NCBI RefSeq assembly: GCF_003074055.1
Contig: NZ_CP029043.1
Location: 5,944,501 to 6,008,500 of the forward strand
Source: Streptomyces nigra
GTDB lineage: Bacteria; Actinomycetota; Actinomycetes; Streptomycetales; Streptomycetaceae
Length of the DNA: 64,000 bases
Direction: 5' to 3'
Both the position numbers and the translations under genes were made by a program. A model generated the notes under the pieces. The model had not been told where the DNA came from and ran no database searches. It worked only from the letters and a program-made list of their open reading frames with translations. This document shows, piece by piece, positions 33,175 through 41,926 of this stretch; the first letter of the stretch is position 1; each line of letters starts with the position of its first letter.

Positions 33175-35486
33175 GGGCCGTATGGCGGGCCGCGCGCGCG
33201 GCGGTACGGCGCCGCAGGCTCCAGACCCTCGTCATCGCCCTGGTCACCCTCACGTCCAGTACGGCCCTGGTGTTCGCCCTCGGCCTGCTCGACGCCGCCT
33301 CCGCCCCCTTCGACAAGGCGTTCGGCGCACAGCGCGGCCCGCACATGGTCGCCGTCCTCGACCCGGAGAAGGTCACCGACGAGCGGCTCGCACGGGTCGG
33401 CGGCCACCCCGGCGTCGAGGCGATGGCCGGCCCCTTCCGGCAGGCCACCGTCGAACTGCCCCGGGACGCCATGGAGTTCGGTCTCGGCACCGAGATCACC
33501 GTCGTCGGCCGAGCCGATCCGGGCGGGCCCGTGGGCCGGCTGGACCTGTGGGCGGGCCGCTGGGCCACCCGGCCCGGCGAGATCGTCCTCAACCGGCAGT
33601 CCGACTGGACCCCGGACGACCTCGGCGAACGGATCCCGGTGCGGCCGGGCGGCCCCGCGCTCACCGTCGTCGGGTTCGCCTTCGACCTCAGCCGGACCGC
33701 CGACGCCTGGGTGACGCCCGGCCAGATCGGCGCCCTGCGCCCGACCGCCACCCAGCTGCTGCTCCGCTTCCCGGACGCGTCCTCCGAGTCCCGGCTGCGC
33801 GCCCAGCTCGCCGACGCCACCGAGACATTGCCGGACGGCGCGCTCACCGCGTCCCGGTCGTATCTCGCCCTCAAGCACCAGGTGAGCAGCTCGGCCCGCG
33901 CCTACACCCCGTATCTGACGGCCTTCGGCGTCCTCGGGGTGGCGGTGGCCGTGCTCATCGTCGCCAACGTGGTGAGCGGCGCGGTGATCTCCGGCTTCCG
34001 GCAGATCGGCGTGCTCAGGGCGCTCGGCTTCACCCCGGGCCAGGTGGTCGCCGTCCACCTCACGATGGTCTCGGTGCCGGCGGTCGCCGGCTGCGCGCTC
34101 GGCACGGCCCTCGGCAACCTGCTCGCCGAGCCCTTCTTCGGGGCCGTGTTCACCGGGCCCGACGCGGGTGTGCTGCACGACAGCGTCTCCGTCTCGGGCC
34201 GGGTCGACGCGGTCACCCTGCTCGGCCTGCCCGTGGTCTGTCTGCTCGCCGCGCTGGCACCCGCGTTGCGCGTGCACCGGATGCCCGCGGCACGGGCGAT
34301 CAGCGCCGGCAGCGCGCCACGCGCCGGACGGGCCCTGCGCCTCCAGCGGCGGCTCGCCGGCAGCGCGCTGCCGCGCCCGGTCAGCCTGGGCGTGGGCCTG
34401 CCGTTCGCCCGGCCCGGACGCAGCGCCCTGACGCTGGCGGCGGTGGTCCTCGGGGTCACCACGGTGACGTTCGCGGCGGGCCTCGCGACGACGATGGAAC
34501 GGTTCGGCACCGCCGGGCGGGACGCCTTCCAGGTCACCGTGTACGCCTCCCGGTACCACGACGGCCGGGAGATCCCGCCCCGGCACCCGGACCTCGAACT
34601 GCACGCCCTGCTCGCCGGTCTGCCGGGCGCCACGGAGGTCACCGCCCGCTCCGCCGTGGACGTACGGCTGGTGGGCTCCGCGCACCCGGTGCTCCTCGAG
34701 GGACGCCGCGGGGACCGCCTCCCGCTCGGTGACGTGCTCACCGGCGGCCGGTGGATGCGCGGCGACCACGAGGTCGTGGCCGGCTCGGCCTTCCTGCGGC
34801 AGAACGGCGTACGGATCGGCGACCGGATCACCCTGGAGAAGGGCGGCCGGGATCTGCGGGTGCGGGTCGTCGGGGAGTTCATGGGCAACAACGCCCGGGT
34901 CGTCGTCTCCGGCTGGCCGGCCGTCACCGCGCTCGCACCCGACGAGAAGCCCATCGCGTACCACGTCAGGCTCGGCGCCGGTGCCGACCCGGACGCCTAC
35001 GCCCGCGCCGCCCGGGACGCCGACAGCGGAGTGACCCCGGCGCCCCGGGGCCCGGACACCGTCACCCGCACCATCGTGGGCTCCGCCACCGCCCTCACCG
35101 TGATGCTCGCGCTGGTCGCCGCGCTCGGCGTGTTCCACACCGTCGTCCTCAACACCCGTGACCGGCGCCGCGATCTGGGCACGCTGAAGTCGATGGGCAT
35201 GACCCCGGCGCAGGTCACCCTGATGACGGTGACGTCGATGGCGGTCCTCGGCGTCGTCGGCTCCCTGCTCGGCATCCCGCTGGGCGTGGCGGGCTACCAA
35301 GTGGTCGTCCCGCGCATGGCGGACGCCGTGGACATCACCCTCCCCGCGTACATGACCGACGTGTGGCGGGCCCCGGCCCTCACCGCGCTCGCCCTCGCCG
35401 GGGTGGCCATCGCCGTGCTCGGCGCCCTGGTGCCGGCCCGCCGTGCCGGCCGGCTCACCATCGCGGAGGTGCTGCGCGGCGAGTGA
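33171..35486 (+). CDS. FtsX-like ABC transporter permease
   Basis: 771 residues with the two-repeat architecture of actinobacterial FtsX/MacB-like permeases: an N-terminal membrane span (LVIALVTLTSSTALVFALGLL), a large extracytoplasmic domain, a block of spans around residues 250-380, a second N-terminal-type span (TLAAVVLGVTTVTFAAGLA), a second outer domain, and C-terminal spans ending GALVPARRAGRLTIAEVLRG. Such exporters handle peptides, lipids or antibiotics. With the divergent kinase/regulator it resembles a peptide- or antibiotic-sensing module; the substrate is unknown. Confidence 0.9.
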   Translation: MRAVWRAARAAVRRRRLQTLVIALVTLTSSTALVFALGLLDAASAPFDKAFGAQRGPHMVAVLDPEKVTDERLARVGGHPGVEAMAGPFRQATVELPRDAMEFGLGTEITVVGRADPGGPVGRLDLWAGRWATRPGEIVLNRQSDWTPDDLGERIPVRPGGPALTVVGFAFDLSRTADAWVTPGQIGALRPTATQLLLRFPDASSESRLRAQLADATETLPDGALTASRSYLALKHQVSSSARAYTPYLTAFGVLGVAVAVLIVANVVSGAVISGFRQIGVLRALGFTPGQVVAVHLTMVSVPAVAGCALGTALGNLLAEPFFGAVFTGPDAGVLHDSVSVSGRVDAVTLLGLPVVCLLAALAPALRVHRMPAARAISAGSAPRAGRALRLQRRLAGSALPRPVSLGVGLPFARPGRSALTLAAVVLGVTTVTFAAGLATTMERFGTAGRDAFQVTVYASRYHDGREIPPRHPDLELHALLAGLPGATEVTARSAVDVRLVGSAHPVLLEGRRGDRLPLGDVLTGGRWMRGDHEVVAGSAFLRQNGVRIGDRITLEKGGRDLRVRVVGEFMGNNARVVVSGWPAVTALAPDEKPIAYHVRLGAGADPDAYARAARDADSGVTPAPRGPDTVTRTIVGSATALTVMLALVAALGVFHTVVLNTRDRRRDLGTLKSMGMTPAQVTLMTVTSMAVLGVVGSLLGIPLGVAGYQVVVPRMADAVDITLPAYMTDVWRAPALTALALAGVAIAVLGALVPARRAGRLTIAEVLRGE

Positions 35487-35507
35487 CCGGGGCGGCGGGC
35501 CGGGGCC

Positions 35508-38387
35508 TCACCCGGCCTCGGCCGCCGAGAACACGAAGGAGAACTCGGCGGGCCCGGGCCACAGCCGGTACCGGGGGAGCGGGCCCGGACCGCAGGACTG
35601 GGAGCCGATGCCGTGCAGCCGGTGGTCCAGGTGGACCCAGACCGTGTCCCCGGGCACGAGGTCGGTGCGGTGCCGGGCGGCGTCCAGCTGCTCGGTGGTC
35701 CAGGGCCTGGCCGTGAACCAGAACTCCGGTTCGCCGTCGACCCGCAGACCGCCGATCTCCGCCCACCGCACATCGGCGCGGGCGCCGTTCTCCTGCGGGC
35801 GGACGTAGGGCGTGTGAAGTTCCCGGACGCTCGCGTCCCACAGCAGGTCCTTCGACGCCGCCCGGGTGTCCGGGTAGGACTCGTTCCCGCCGCCGAACCA
35901 GAAGACGGCGTCCTCGGGGGTGGCCCCGGGGAGGCCGAAGCGGACGCCGAGCCGGGGCAGCGGCACCCGCCACTCGCCGTCCGGTACGACCGACACGGTC
36001 AGCCGTACCCGTGTGCCGTCGGAGGTCCAGCGGTACACCGTGCGCAGGCCCACCTCCCGGGCGGCGGGCGCCACCCGGGTCCGTACGGTCAGGGCGTCAC
36101 CGTCCGTCTCGACGGCCTCCAGCCGGTGCCGCATCCGGTGCAGGCCCAGCTCGCGCCAGAGCGGTCCGTACCGGGTGCCCGTCTGCCAGGCCGCCCCGTC
36201 GTCGTTGTCGGTCGTCGCCCGCCACACGTCCAGCCGCAGACCGCTCACCGGCACACCGAGGAGGGTGCGCGGCACGCCGGTGCGGGCGTCGAAGACAGCA
36301 GGGCCCAGTGCGATCCGGTCGCCGTCGACGGCGGGGCGCACACCGGTCACCGCGGGCGCCGGGGCGCGGCGGGCCACCGTCCCCTGCGCCCAGGCCACCT
36401 CGTGGTTCCGTCCGGCCCAGGGCGTGTCCTCGGCGAGCCGCGCCTCCACCGTCCACCGCACCTCCTCGCCCCCGCCGTCCGGGGCCTCGGGCAGCTTCAG
36501 CTCCGCCGACTCCCCGGGGGCGAGCGGCGGCACGGCGAGCGGGTGCGCCCCCGTCGGCATGCCGTCCACCTGGTAGGAGAACGAGAACTCCAGATGGGTC
36601 ACGTCCGCGAAGTCGTACCGGTTGATCACCCGTACGGTGCCGTCCGCGTCGCCCGCCTCGATGCGGACCGGCTCGATCACCTTCTTGTACTCGATCAGGC
36701 CCGGTGACGGCGTGCGGTCCGGGAGGAGCAGCCCGTCGCAGACGAAGTTGCCGTCGTGCAGCTCCTCGCCGAAGTCACCGCCGTACGCGTAGCCCAGCTC
36801 CGGGTGCTCGACGCCGTGGTCGATCCACTCCCAGACGAAGCCGCCCTGGAGCCGCTCGTACCGCTCGAACAGCTCCTGGTACTCGGTCAGCCCACCGGGG
36901 CCGTTGCCCATGGCGTGCGCGTACTCGCAGAGGATCAGGGGCAGTTCGCGCCTGCGGCGGGTGCCGCCGTCCAGGCCCCGCGCGATCCGCTCCACCTCCT
37001 CGTGCGACGGGTACATCCGCGAGTACACGTCCGTGTCGCGGCAGCCGATGTCACCCTCGTAGTGCACCGGGCGGGACGGGTCCCGGTCGTGGATCCAGTC
37101 GGCCATCGCGGTCAGTCCGCGTCCGGTGCCCGCCTCGTTGCCGAGCGACCACATCACCACCGACGGGTGGTTCTTGTCCCGCTCCACCATGCGGGCGGCG
37201 CGGTCGAGCAGGGCGGGGGTCCAGCGCTCGTCGTCGACGGGGTTGTCCCGCCACTCCTGTTCGACGAAGCCGTGGGTCTCCAGGTCGCACTCGTCGATCA
37301 CCCACAGCCCGTACTCGTCGCACAGGTCGAGGAAGGCCGGGTGCGGCGGGTAGTGGGAGGTGCGCACCGCGTTGATGTTGTGCCGCTTCATCAGCAGCAC
37401 GTCCTCGCGCATCGTGCCGAGGTCCAGGGCGCGGCCCGTACGCGGATGCCACTCGTGCCGGTTGACACCCTTGAACAGCAGGGGAGTCCCGTTCACCTTG
37501 ATCAGGCCGTCCTCGACGGCGATCGTACGGAAGCCGATGCGCACCGGGACGCGCTCGCCCGCCGTGACCAGGACGCCGTCGTACAGCCGGGGCGTCTCCG
37601 CCGTCCACGGCTCGACCGGGAGCGTCACCGGCTCCCCGGCCGCCACGTCGACGCCCAACTCCTCGACGAACACGCGCCCTTCGGTGTCGGAGTCGACGCG
37701 CAGGGTGCCCGTGCCGGTGACGTGGTCGTAGGAGGCGTGCACGAAGAAGTCGCCCACGCCGCCCGGCGGGCGGTGCAGCAGAGTCACGTCACGGAAGATG
37801 CCGGGCAGCCACCACTGGTCCTGGTCCTCCAGATACGACCCGGCCGACCACTGGTGGACCCGGACCGCGAGGACGTTCCCGGCCGGCCGCAGCAGCGCCC
37901 CGACCGCGAACTCGTGCGGCAGCCGCGACCCCTTGAACTCCCCGAGCTCCGTGCCGTTCAGCCAGACCCGGGCGCAGGACTCCACACCGTCGAAGCGCAG
38001 CAGTGCCTCCCCGTCCGCAGGCCAGTCGCCGGGCAGGTCGAAGACCCGCAGATGGTCGCCGGTCGGGTTCTCCGTCGGGACGTGCGGGGGATCCACCGGG
38101 AACGGGTACAGGTGGTTGGTGTAGATCGGCGCGCCGAACGCCCCGTCGCCCTGCAGCACCCAGTGCCCGGGGACCGTGACCTCGGCCCAGTCCCCGGCGT
38201 CGAACCCCGGTGCGGCGAACGCCTCGTCCTCGGCGTCCGCGGTCGCCGAGACCCGCAACCGCCACCGGCCGTTCAGGGACAGGGAGCGCGCGTCGGAGTC
38301 CGCGTACCAGGCACGCGGAGGCAGCGCTCCGGTACCGGGCGACACGTCCTCGACGTAGCCGGGGGCGGGGGAAGTGCGCACTGACAT
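35508..38387 (-). CDS. lacZ: Beta-galactosidase, glycoside hydrolase family 2
   Basis: 959-residue cytoplasmic LacZ-type enzyme. GH2 domains in order: jelly-roll, Ig-like, TIM barrel, further Ig-like and the bgal_small_N domain. The acid/base Glu418 is in SLGNEAGTG and the nucleophile Glu488 in LILCEYAHAMGNGPG; DECDLETHGF and the SHYPPHP loop are also intact. So the enzyme looks functional although its neighbouring transporter is broken. The ATG at 38385-38387 follows AAGGAG, which overlaps the end of the permease pseudogene. Confidence 0.95.
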   Translation of the reverse strand: MSVRTSPAPGYVEDVSPGTGALPPRAWYADSDARSLSLNGRWRLRVSATADAEDEAFAAPGFDAGDWAEVTVPGHWVLQGDGAFGAPIYTNHLYPFPVDPPHVPTENPTGDHLRVFDLPGDWPADGEALLRFDGVESCARVWLNGTELGEFKGSRLPHEFAVGALLRPAGNVLAVRVHQWSAGSYLEDQDQWWLPGIFRDVTLLHRPPGGVGDFFVHASYDHVTGTGTLRVDSDTEGRVFVEELGVDVAAGEPVTLPVEPWTAETPRLYDGVLVTAGERVPVRIGFRTIAVEDGLIKVNGTPLLFKGVNRHEWHPRTGRALDLGTMREDVLLMKRHNINAVRTSHYPPHPAFLDLCDEYGLWVIDECDLETHGFVEQEWRDNPVDDERWTPALLDRAARMVERDKNHPSVVMWSLGNEAGTGRGLTAMADWIHDRDPSRPVHYEGDIGCRDTDVYSRMYPSHEEVERIARGLDGGTRRRRELPLILCEYAHAMGNGPGGLTEYQELFERYERLQGGFVWEWIDHGVEHPELGYAYGGDFGEELHDGNFVCDGLLLPDRTPSPGLIEYKKVIEPVRIEAGDADGTVRVINRYDFADVTHLEFSFSYQVDGMPTGAHPLAVPPLAPGESAELKLPEAPDGGGEEVRWTVEARLAEDTPWAGRNHEVAWAQGTVARRAPAPAVTGVRPAVDGDRIALGPAVFDARTGVPRTLLGVPVSGLRLDVWRATTDNDDGAAWQTGTRYGPLWRELGLHRMRHRLEAVETDGDALTVRTRVAPAAREVGLRTVYRWTSDGTRVRLTVSVVPDGEWRVPLPRLGVRFGLPGATPEDAVFWFGGGNESYPDTRAASKDLLWDASVRELHTPYVRPQENGARADVRWAEIGGLRVDGEPEFWFTARPWTTEQLDAARHRTDLVPGDTVWVHLDHRLHGIGSQSCGPGPLPRYRLWPGPAEFSFVFSAAEAG

Positions 38388-38399
38388 GAGTCTCCTTGC

Positions 38400-39011
38400 T
38401 CAGCCCTTGATGCCGGTCTGCGCGATCCCCTGCACCAGCCAGCGCTGGAGGAAGAGGAACACGAACAGCAGGGGCAGGATGGATATCGCCGTCGCCATGA
38501 AGATCTGGTGGAACACGACCGTCTGCCCGGTCGTGTACGAGGACAAAAGCAGGTGAAGCCGCTGAACAGGCCCGGGACGATGAGCCCCCGGTAGCTGTCC
38601 ACCCAGCCCGGCGAGGACACCAGCACGAAGCTGGGGACGAACGTCACCGCCGTCGGCGCCATGAGGGTGCCCAGGACGGCGTAGAACACCTTGTCGGCGT
38701 GCCGGTACGGGATGCGCGTCAGGCTGTAGCCCGCCGGCGAGCACACCAGCAGGACGCCCGCCGTGTGCAGCACGGCGACCACGGTGGAGTTCCACAGCGA
38801 GCCGGCGAACGGCACCTGCGAGTCGTCGAACGGCGCGGTGACGTTGCCCCACTGGATGTCGGTCGGGAACGGCGTCCAGTCCTCGCCGGTGATCTGGGCG
38901 TCCGTGGACAGCGCGTTGCGGACCAGGACGTAGAACGGCACGAGGAACAGCAGCGCCGCGACCCCGGTCGCCACGTACAGACCGGTGCTGCTCCTTGCTC
39001 GATGCCGACAT
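38400..39011 (-). pseudogene. Broken sugar ABC permease (MalG family)
   Basis: Remnant of a MalG-type permease. The part VATGVAALLFLVPFYVLVRN to GLIVPGLFSGFTC lies in one frame. The C-terminus LLSSYTTGQTVVFHQIF to GIAQTGIKG lies in another, so an out-of-frame deletion at about 38545 has removed roughly 50-60 residues. These include the EAA loop needed to contact the ATPase. A second frame change lies near the N-terminus: the ATG at 39009-39011 with AAGGA (MSASSKEQH) is out of frame with the first membrane span. The usual partner genes (binding protein, MalF) are absent. Confidence 0.88.
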
Positions 39012-39100
39012 GCTGACGTCCTTGTCTCGAGTGCGGCTCCGCGCCGCCCGTGGCCGGTGGGGGCCCGGCGTCAGGCGGTCCGAGGAAGGTGCGGTGCCGG

Positions 39101-39146
39101 ACATTAACCTTCGGCCAATACTTCGGCAAGGGGTTGGACGAAGTCC
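39101..39146 (-). promoter_or_regulatory. Promoter with candidate ROK operator A, upstream of permease pseudogene/lacZ
   Basis: On the minus strand TTGCCG (39124-39129), a 17-bp spacer and TAATGT (39101-39106) make a good promoter for the pseudogene-lacZ unit. The stretch 39108-39146 begins GGACTTCGTCCAACCCCTT and is closely similar to a second site at 40500-40539 upstream of the ROK gene (GGACTTCGTACAGCCCCTT). The shared block overlaps the -35, as expected for repression. The match is seen in sequence; binding by the ROK protein is inferred. Confidence 0.6.
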
Positions 39147-39202
39147 GTGCGAAGCGTTGTGCGCCGTTCGGGATGCCGGACGCGACTGCCTCTGAGGGGT
39201 CG

Positions 39203-40426
39203 TCAGGAAGTCGATGCCGTACGGCTCCTGACCCGCTGCCCCACGGACTGCAGGGCGCCCTCCAGGGCGAACGTGGCCGCGCCCAGACAGACCGGGTCGG
39301 TCGGGATGGGGGACAGCACGATCCGGGTGCCGGTCAGCGGCCGGCGCAGCGCGTGCCGGGCCACCGCCTCGCGCACCGCGCGCAGCAGCGGCTCGCCGAA
39401 CGCCGCCGCCACCCAGCTGCTGAGCACCACGACCTGCGGGTTGAGCAGGTTCACCAGGTCGGCGATGCCGGCGCCGAGATAACGGGCGGTGCGCCGGACC
39501 GTCTCGAGGGCCACGGGGTCGTCGGCGGCCACCGCGCGGGCGAGCGCGTCGATCGTGGCCGTCTGGTCGCCGTCGTGCAGCAGCGGGCTCGCGGGGTCCA
39601 CCTCCCGCAGGTTCCGCATGATGCCGGGCGCCCCCACATACGTCTCCACACAGCCGTGGTCGCCGCAGTGGCACGGGCGGCCGTCCAGGACGAGCGTCGT
39701 ATGGCCCCACTCGCCCGCGCTGTTGCTCACGCCTCGGTGCAGTCCGCCGCCGAGCACCAGGCCCGCGCCCACGCCGGTGCCGAGGTTGACCACCACGGCG
39801 TCCCCGCTGCCCCGCGCGGCCCCGAACCACAGCTCGGCCACCGCGCAGGCGCGCAACGGGTTGTCCAGGTACAGCGGATAGGCGATGTGCTCGGCGAGCA
39901 GATCGAGCAACGGCACGTGGTGCCAGTCCCAGTTGGGCGCGTACTCGCACACACCGGTCGCCCGGTCCACCTGCCCCGGCACGCTCACCCCGACGCCCAG
40001 CACCCGCGCGGCCTCCGCCCCGGCCTGCGCGACCACCGAGCCGACGGCGGCCGCGACATGGCCGACGACCTGCTCGGGCCGGCTCTCCCCGGGACGCATC
40101 TCCTCGTCCGCGCGGGCCAGCACCTTCAGTGCGAGATCGAAGAGCTCCACCCGTACGTACGTCTCCGCGATGTCGACGCCGATCAGGGTGCCGCCCGACG
40201 CGTGCACGGCGACGAGGCCCCGTGGACGGCCGCCCGCCGAGTCCTCGAAGCCGACCTCCGTGATCATCCCCAGGTCGAGCAGCTCGCCGACGAGGGTGGC
40301 CACCGTGGCCAGGCTCAGCCCGGTGGCCGCCGCCAGCTCCTGCCGCGAGGTCGGCGACGCGGCGATGATCTGGCGCAGCACCTCGTAGCGGTTCGCGGTA
40401 CGGATGTCGCGTGACGTGCACTTCAC
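39203..40426 (-). CDS. ROK-family transcriptional repressor
   Basis: 407 residues: N-terminal winged helix (SRQELAAATGLSLATVATLV) and a sugar-kinase-like ROK domain (LIGVDIAETYVRVELFD, NLGTGVGAGLVLGGGLH) with the zinc site CHCGDHGCVE. The ROK catalytic Asp region EYAPNWDWH looks regulator-like. It is expected to release DNA on binding a sugar or sugar phosphate. The start is the GTG at 40424-40426. Position between two similar candidate operators suggests control of its own gene and of the permease-lacZ unit. Confidence 0.9.
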   Translation of the reverse strand: MKCTSRDIRTANRYEVLRQIIAASPTSRQELAAATGLSLATVATLVGELLDLGMITEVGFEDSAGGRPRGLVAVHASGGTLIGVDIAETYVRVELFDLALKVLARADEEMRPGESRPEQVVGHVAAAVGSVVAQAGAEAARVLGVGVSVPGQVDRATGVCEYAPNWDWHHVPLLDLLAEHIAYPLYLDNPLRACAVAELWFGAARGSGDAVVVNLGTGVGAGLVLGGGLHRGVSNSAGEWGHTTLVLDGRPCHCGDHGCVETYVGAPGIMRNLREVDPASPLLHDGDQTATIDALARAVAADDPVALETVRRTARYLGAGIADLVNLLNPQVVVLSSWVAAAFGEPLLRAVREAVARHALRRPLTGTRIVLSPIPTDPVCLGAATFALEGALQSVGQRVRSRTASTS

Positions 40427-40480
40427 GGGGTGCCCCCGTCCCTTCGTCCGGGCCGGGCGGACGGGCGCCGGCGCGGCGTC

Positions 40481-40539
40481 AGGCTATGGCGTGCGCCCAC
40501 CGTTCGACAAGGGCTTAGGAAAGGGGCTGTACGAAGTCC
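40481..40539 (-). promoter_or_regulatory. Promoter with candidate ROK operator B, upstream of ROK gene
   Basis: On the minus strand TTGTCG (40505-40510), an 18-bp spacer and TAGCCT (40481-40486) form a promoter about 50 nt ahead of the ROK start codon. The operator-like stretch 40500-40539 reads GGACTTCGTACAGCCCCTT and continues TCCTAAG; it is the partner of the site at 39108-39146 and covers the -35 region. This supports autoregulation. Confidence 0.55.
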
Positions 40540-40551
40540 CGCGCGGCCCCT

Positions 40552-41805
40552 TCACCCGCCCAGGACGTCCCGCACGAACGCGTTGGCGAACGTGCCCTTC
40601 GGGTCCAGCTCACGCGCCAGCGCCCGGAAGTCGTCCAGGCGCGGATACCGGTCGCGCAGCACCCCGGCGGGCGTCGTGAACACCTTCCCCCAGTGCGGCC
40701 GCGGCGCGAAGGCGTCCAACGCCGCCTCCAGCCGCCGCACCACCGGAAGCACCGCCGCCGTGTCCTCGATCCACGTGAAGTGGAGGGCCACCGTGTCCCG
40801 CCCGTAGGACGGGCTGAGCCACTGTTCGTCGGCGGCGACCGTGCGCACCTCGCAGGTCTGCAGGACCGGGGCGACCGTGTCCCGGATCGCGTCGACCGCG
40901 TGCAGCGCCTCCAGCGCGCGGTCGCGGGGCAGCAGATACTCCGACTGGAGCTCGGCGCCGCTGCTCGGCGTGAACTCGGCCCGGAAGTGCGGCAGCCGCT
41001 CGTGCCACGGACCCGGCACCCCGAACTGCTCGGTGCAGTTGACCGCGGGCATCCCCGGCACCGGGTGCAGCTTCTCGGTGGCGGGCGCGGCCCCCGTGAT
41101 CTCCGGCAGCGGCTGGTCGGTGCGCCGCTTGAGCCACACCTGCCGGAAGCCCGGGGCACGCCAGTCGGTGAACAGGCTGACGCTGTACGCCGCCGACATG
41201 ACCGCCTCGAACGCCGCCGTGTCCAGTCCGGCCAGCGGCAGCTCGGTGAAGACGTGCTGCTCGACCTCGAAGGCGGGCTCCAGGTCCAGGGTGAGCGCGG
41301 TGACCACGCCGAGCGCGCCCAGCGAGGTGACGGCACCGCCGAACCGCGGATCGTCCCGGCCGATCCGCACCACCGAGCCGTCGGCGGTGACCAGCTCCAC
41401 CTCGCGCACGGCCGACCCCAGCGAGCCGTTGCCGACACCCGAGCCATGGGTGCCGGTGGCGACGGAACCGGCCACCGAGATGTGCGGCAGCGACGCCATG
41501 TTGGGCAGTGCCAGGCCGTGCGCGTGCACGGCGCGCGCCAGCTCGGCGTACCGGGTGCCGCCCGAGACCCGGACCGTGCGCGCGGCGCCGTCCACGTCGA
41601 CCAGCGGGGGCAGGGCCGCGATGGACAGCAGGACCCCGTCCGGACCGGGCTCGGCGATCTCGTTGAAGGAGTGCCCGCTGCCCAGCACCCGCACCCGGGT
41701 GCTCGCGGCGACCAGGGCGGCCACCTCGTCGACCGAGGCCGGGCGGTGCAGCTCCCCGGCGCCGTAGGTGATGTTGCCCGCCCAGTTGGTGATCGTCCCG
41801 GTCAT
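40552..41805 (-). CDS. aldO: FAD-linked alditol oxidase (AldO-like)
   Basis: 417-residue VAO-family flavoprotein that oxidises xylitol, sorbitol and other alditols to aldoses with release of H2O2. The FAD-binding motif VRVLGSGHSFNEIAEPG contains His45, equivalent to the covalent-flavin His of S. coelicolor AldO. The blocks LPNMASLPHISVAGSVATGT and SLFTDWRAPGFRQVWLKRR and the C-terminal HWGKVFTTPAG agree closely with that characterised enzyme. Start ATG at 41803-41805, with AAGGGCG upstream. No signal peptide. Its neighbour on the other side of the promoter region is a hydroxyacid dehydrogenase. Confidence 0.95.
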   Translation of the reverse strand: MTGTITNWAGNITYGAGELHRPASVDEVAALVAASTRVRVLGSGHSFNEIAEPGPDGVLLSIAALPPLVDVDGAARTVRVSGGTRYAELARAVHAHGLALPNMASLPHISVAGSVATGTHGSGVGNGSLGSAVREVELVTADGSVVRIGRDDPRFGGAVTSLGALGVVTALTLDLEPAFEVEQHVFTELPLAGLDTAAFEAVMSAAYSVSLFTDWRAPGFRQVWLKRRTDQPLPEITGAAPATEKLHPVPGMPAVNCTEQFGVPGPWHERLPHFRAEFTPSSGAELQSEYLLPRDRALEALHAVDAIRDTVAPVLQTCEVRTVAADEQWLSPSYGRDTVALHFTWIEDTAAVLPVVRRLEAALDAFAPRPHWGKVFTTPAGVLRDRYPRLDDFRALARELDPKGTFANAFVRDVLGG

Positions 41806-41837
41806 CCTGTCGCCCTTCACGGTGCGTGTCTGTCGCG

Positions 41838-41867
41838 TTGACCCTCTCATCCGCGGATGCCTACGGT
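41838..41867 (+). promoter_or_regulatory. Sigma-70-type promoter for the hydroxyacid dehydrogenase gene
   Basis: TTGACC (41838-41843), an 18-bp spacer and TACGGT (41862-41867) match the housekeeping promoter consensus well. Transcription would start near 41874, leaving a 5' UTR of about 50 nt before the TTG start at 41927. Confidence 0.6.
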
Positions 41868-41926
41868 AGAGACCGTTTTCCACGACCGACGTCCCGGGCC
41901 CATTCCACCGAGCCGGAGGCCATGCG

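Noticed and set aside
32895..35300. 801-codon antisense frame across the ABC exporter genes
   Set aside because: His/Gly/Arg-rich low-complexity translation with no ribosome site, opposite two well-defined transporter genes.
38400..39011. Continuous 203-codon frame from the ATG at 39011 to the permease stop
   Set aside because: Only its first 9 and last about 50 residues match a permease; the middle is nonsense in this frame while the real permease sequence lies in the next frame. Treated as a pseudogene.
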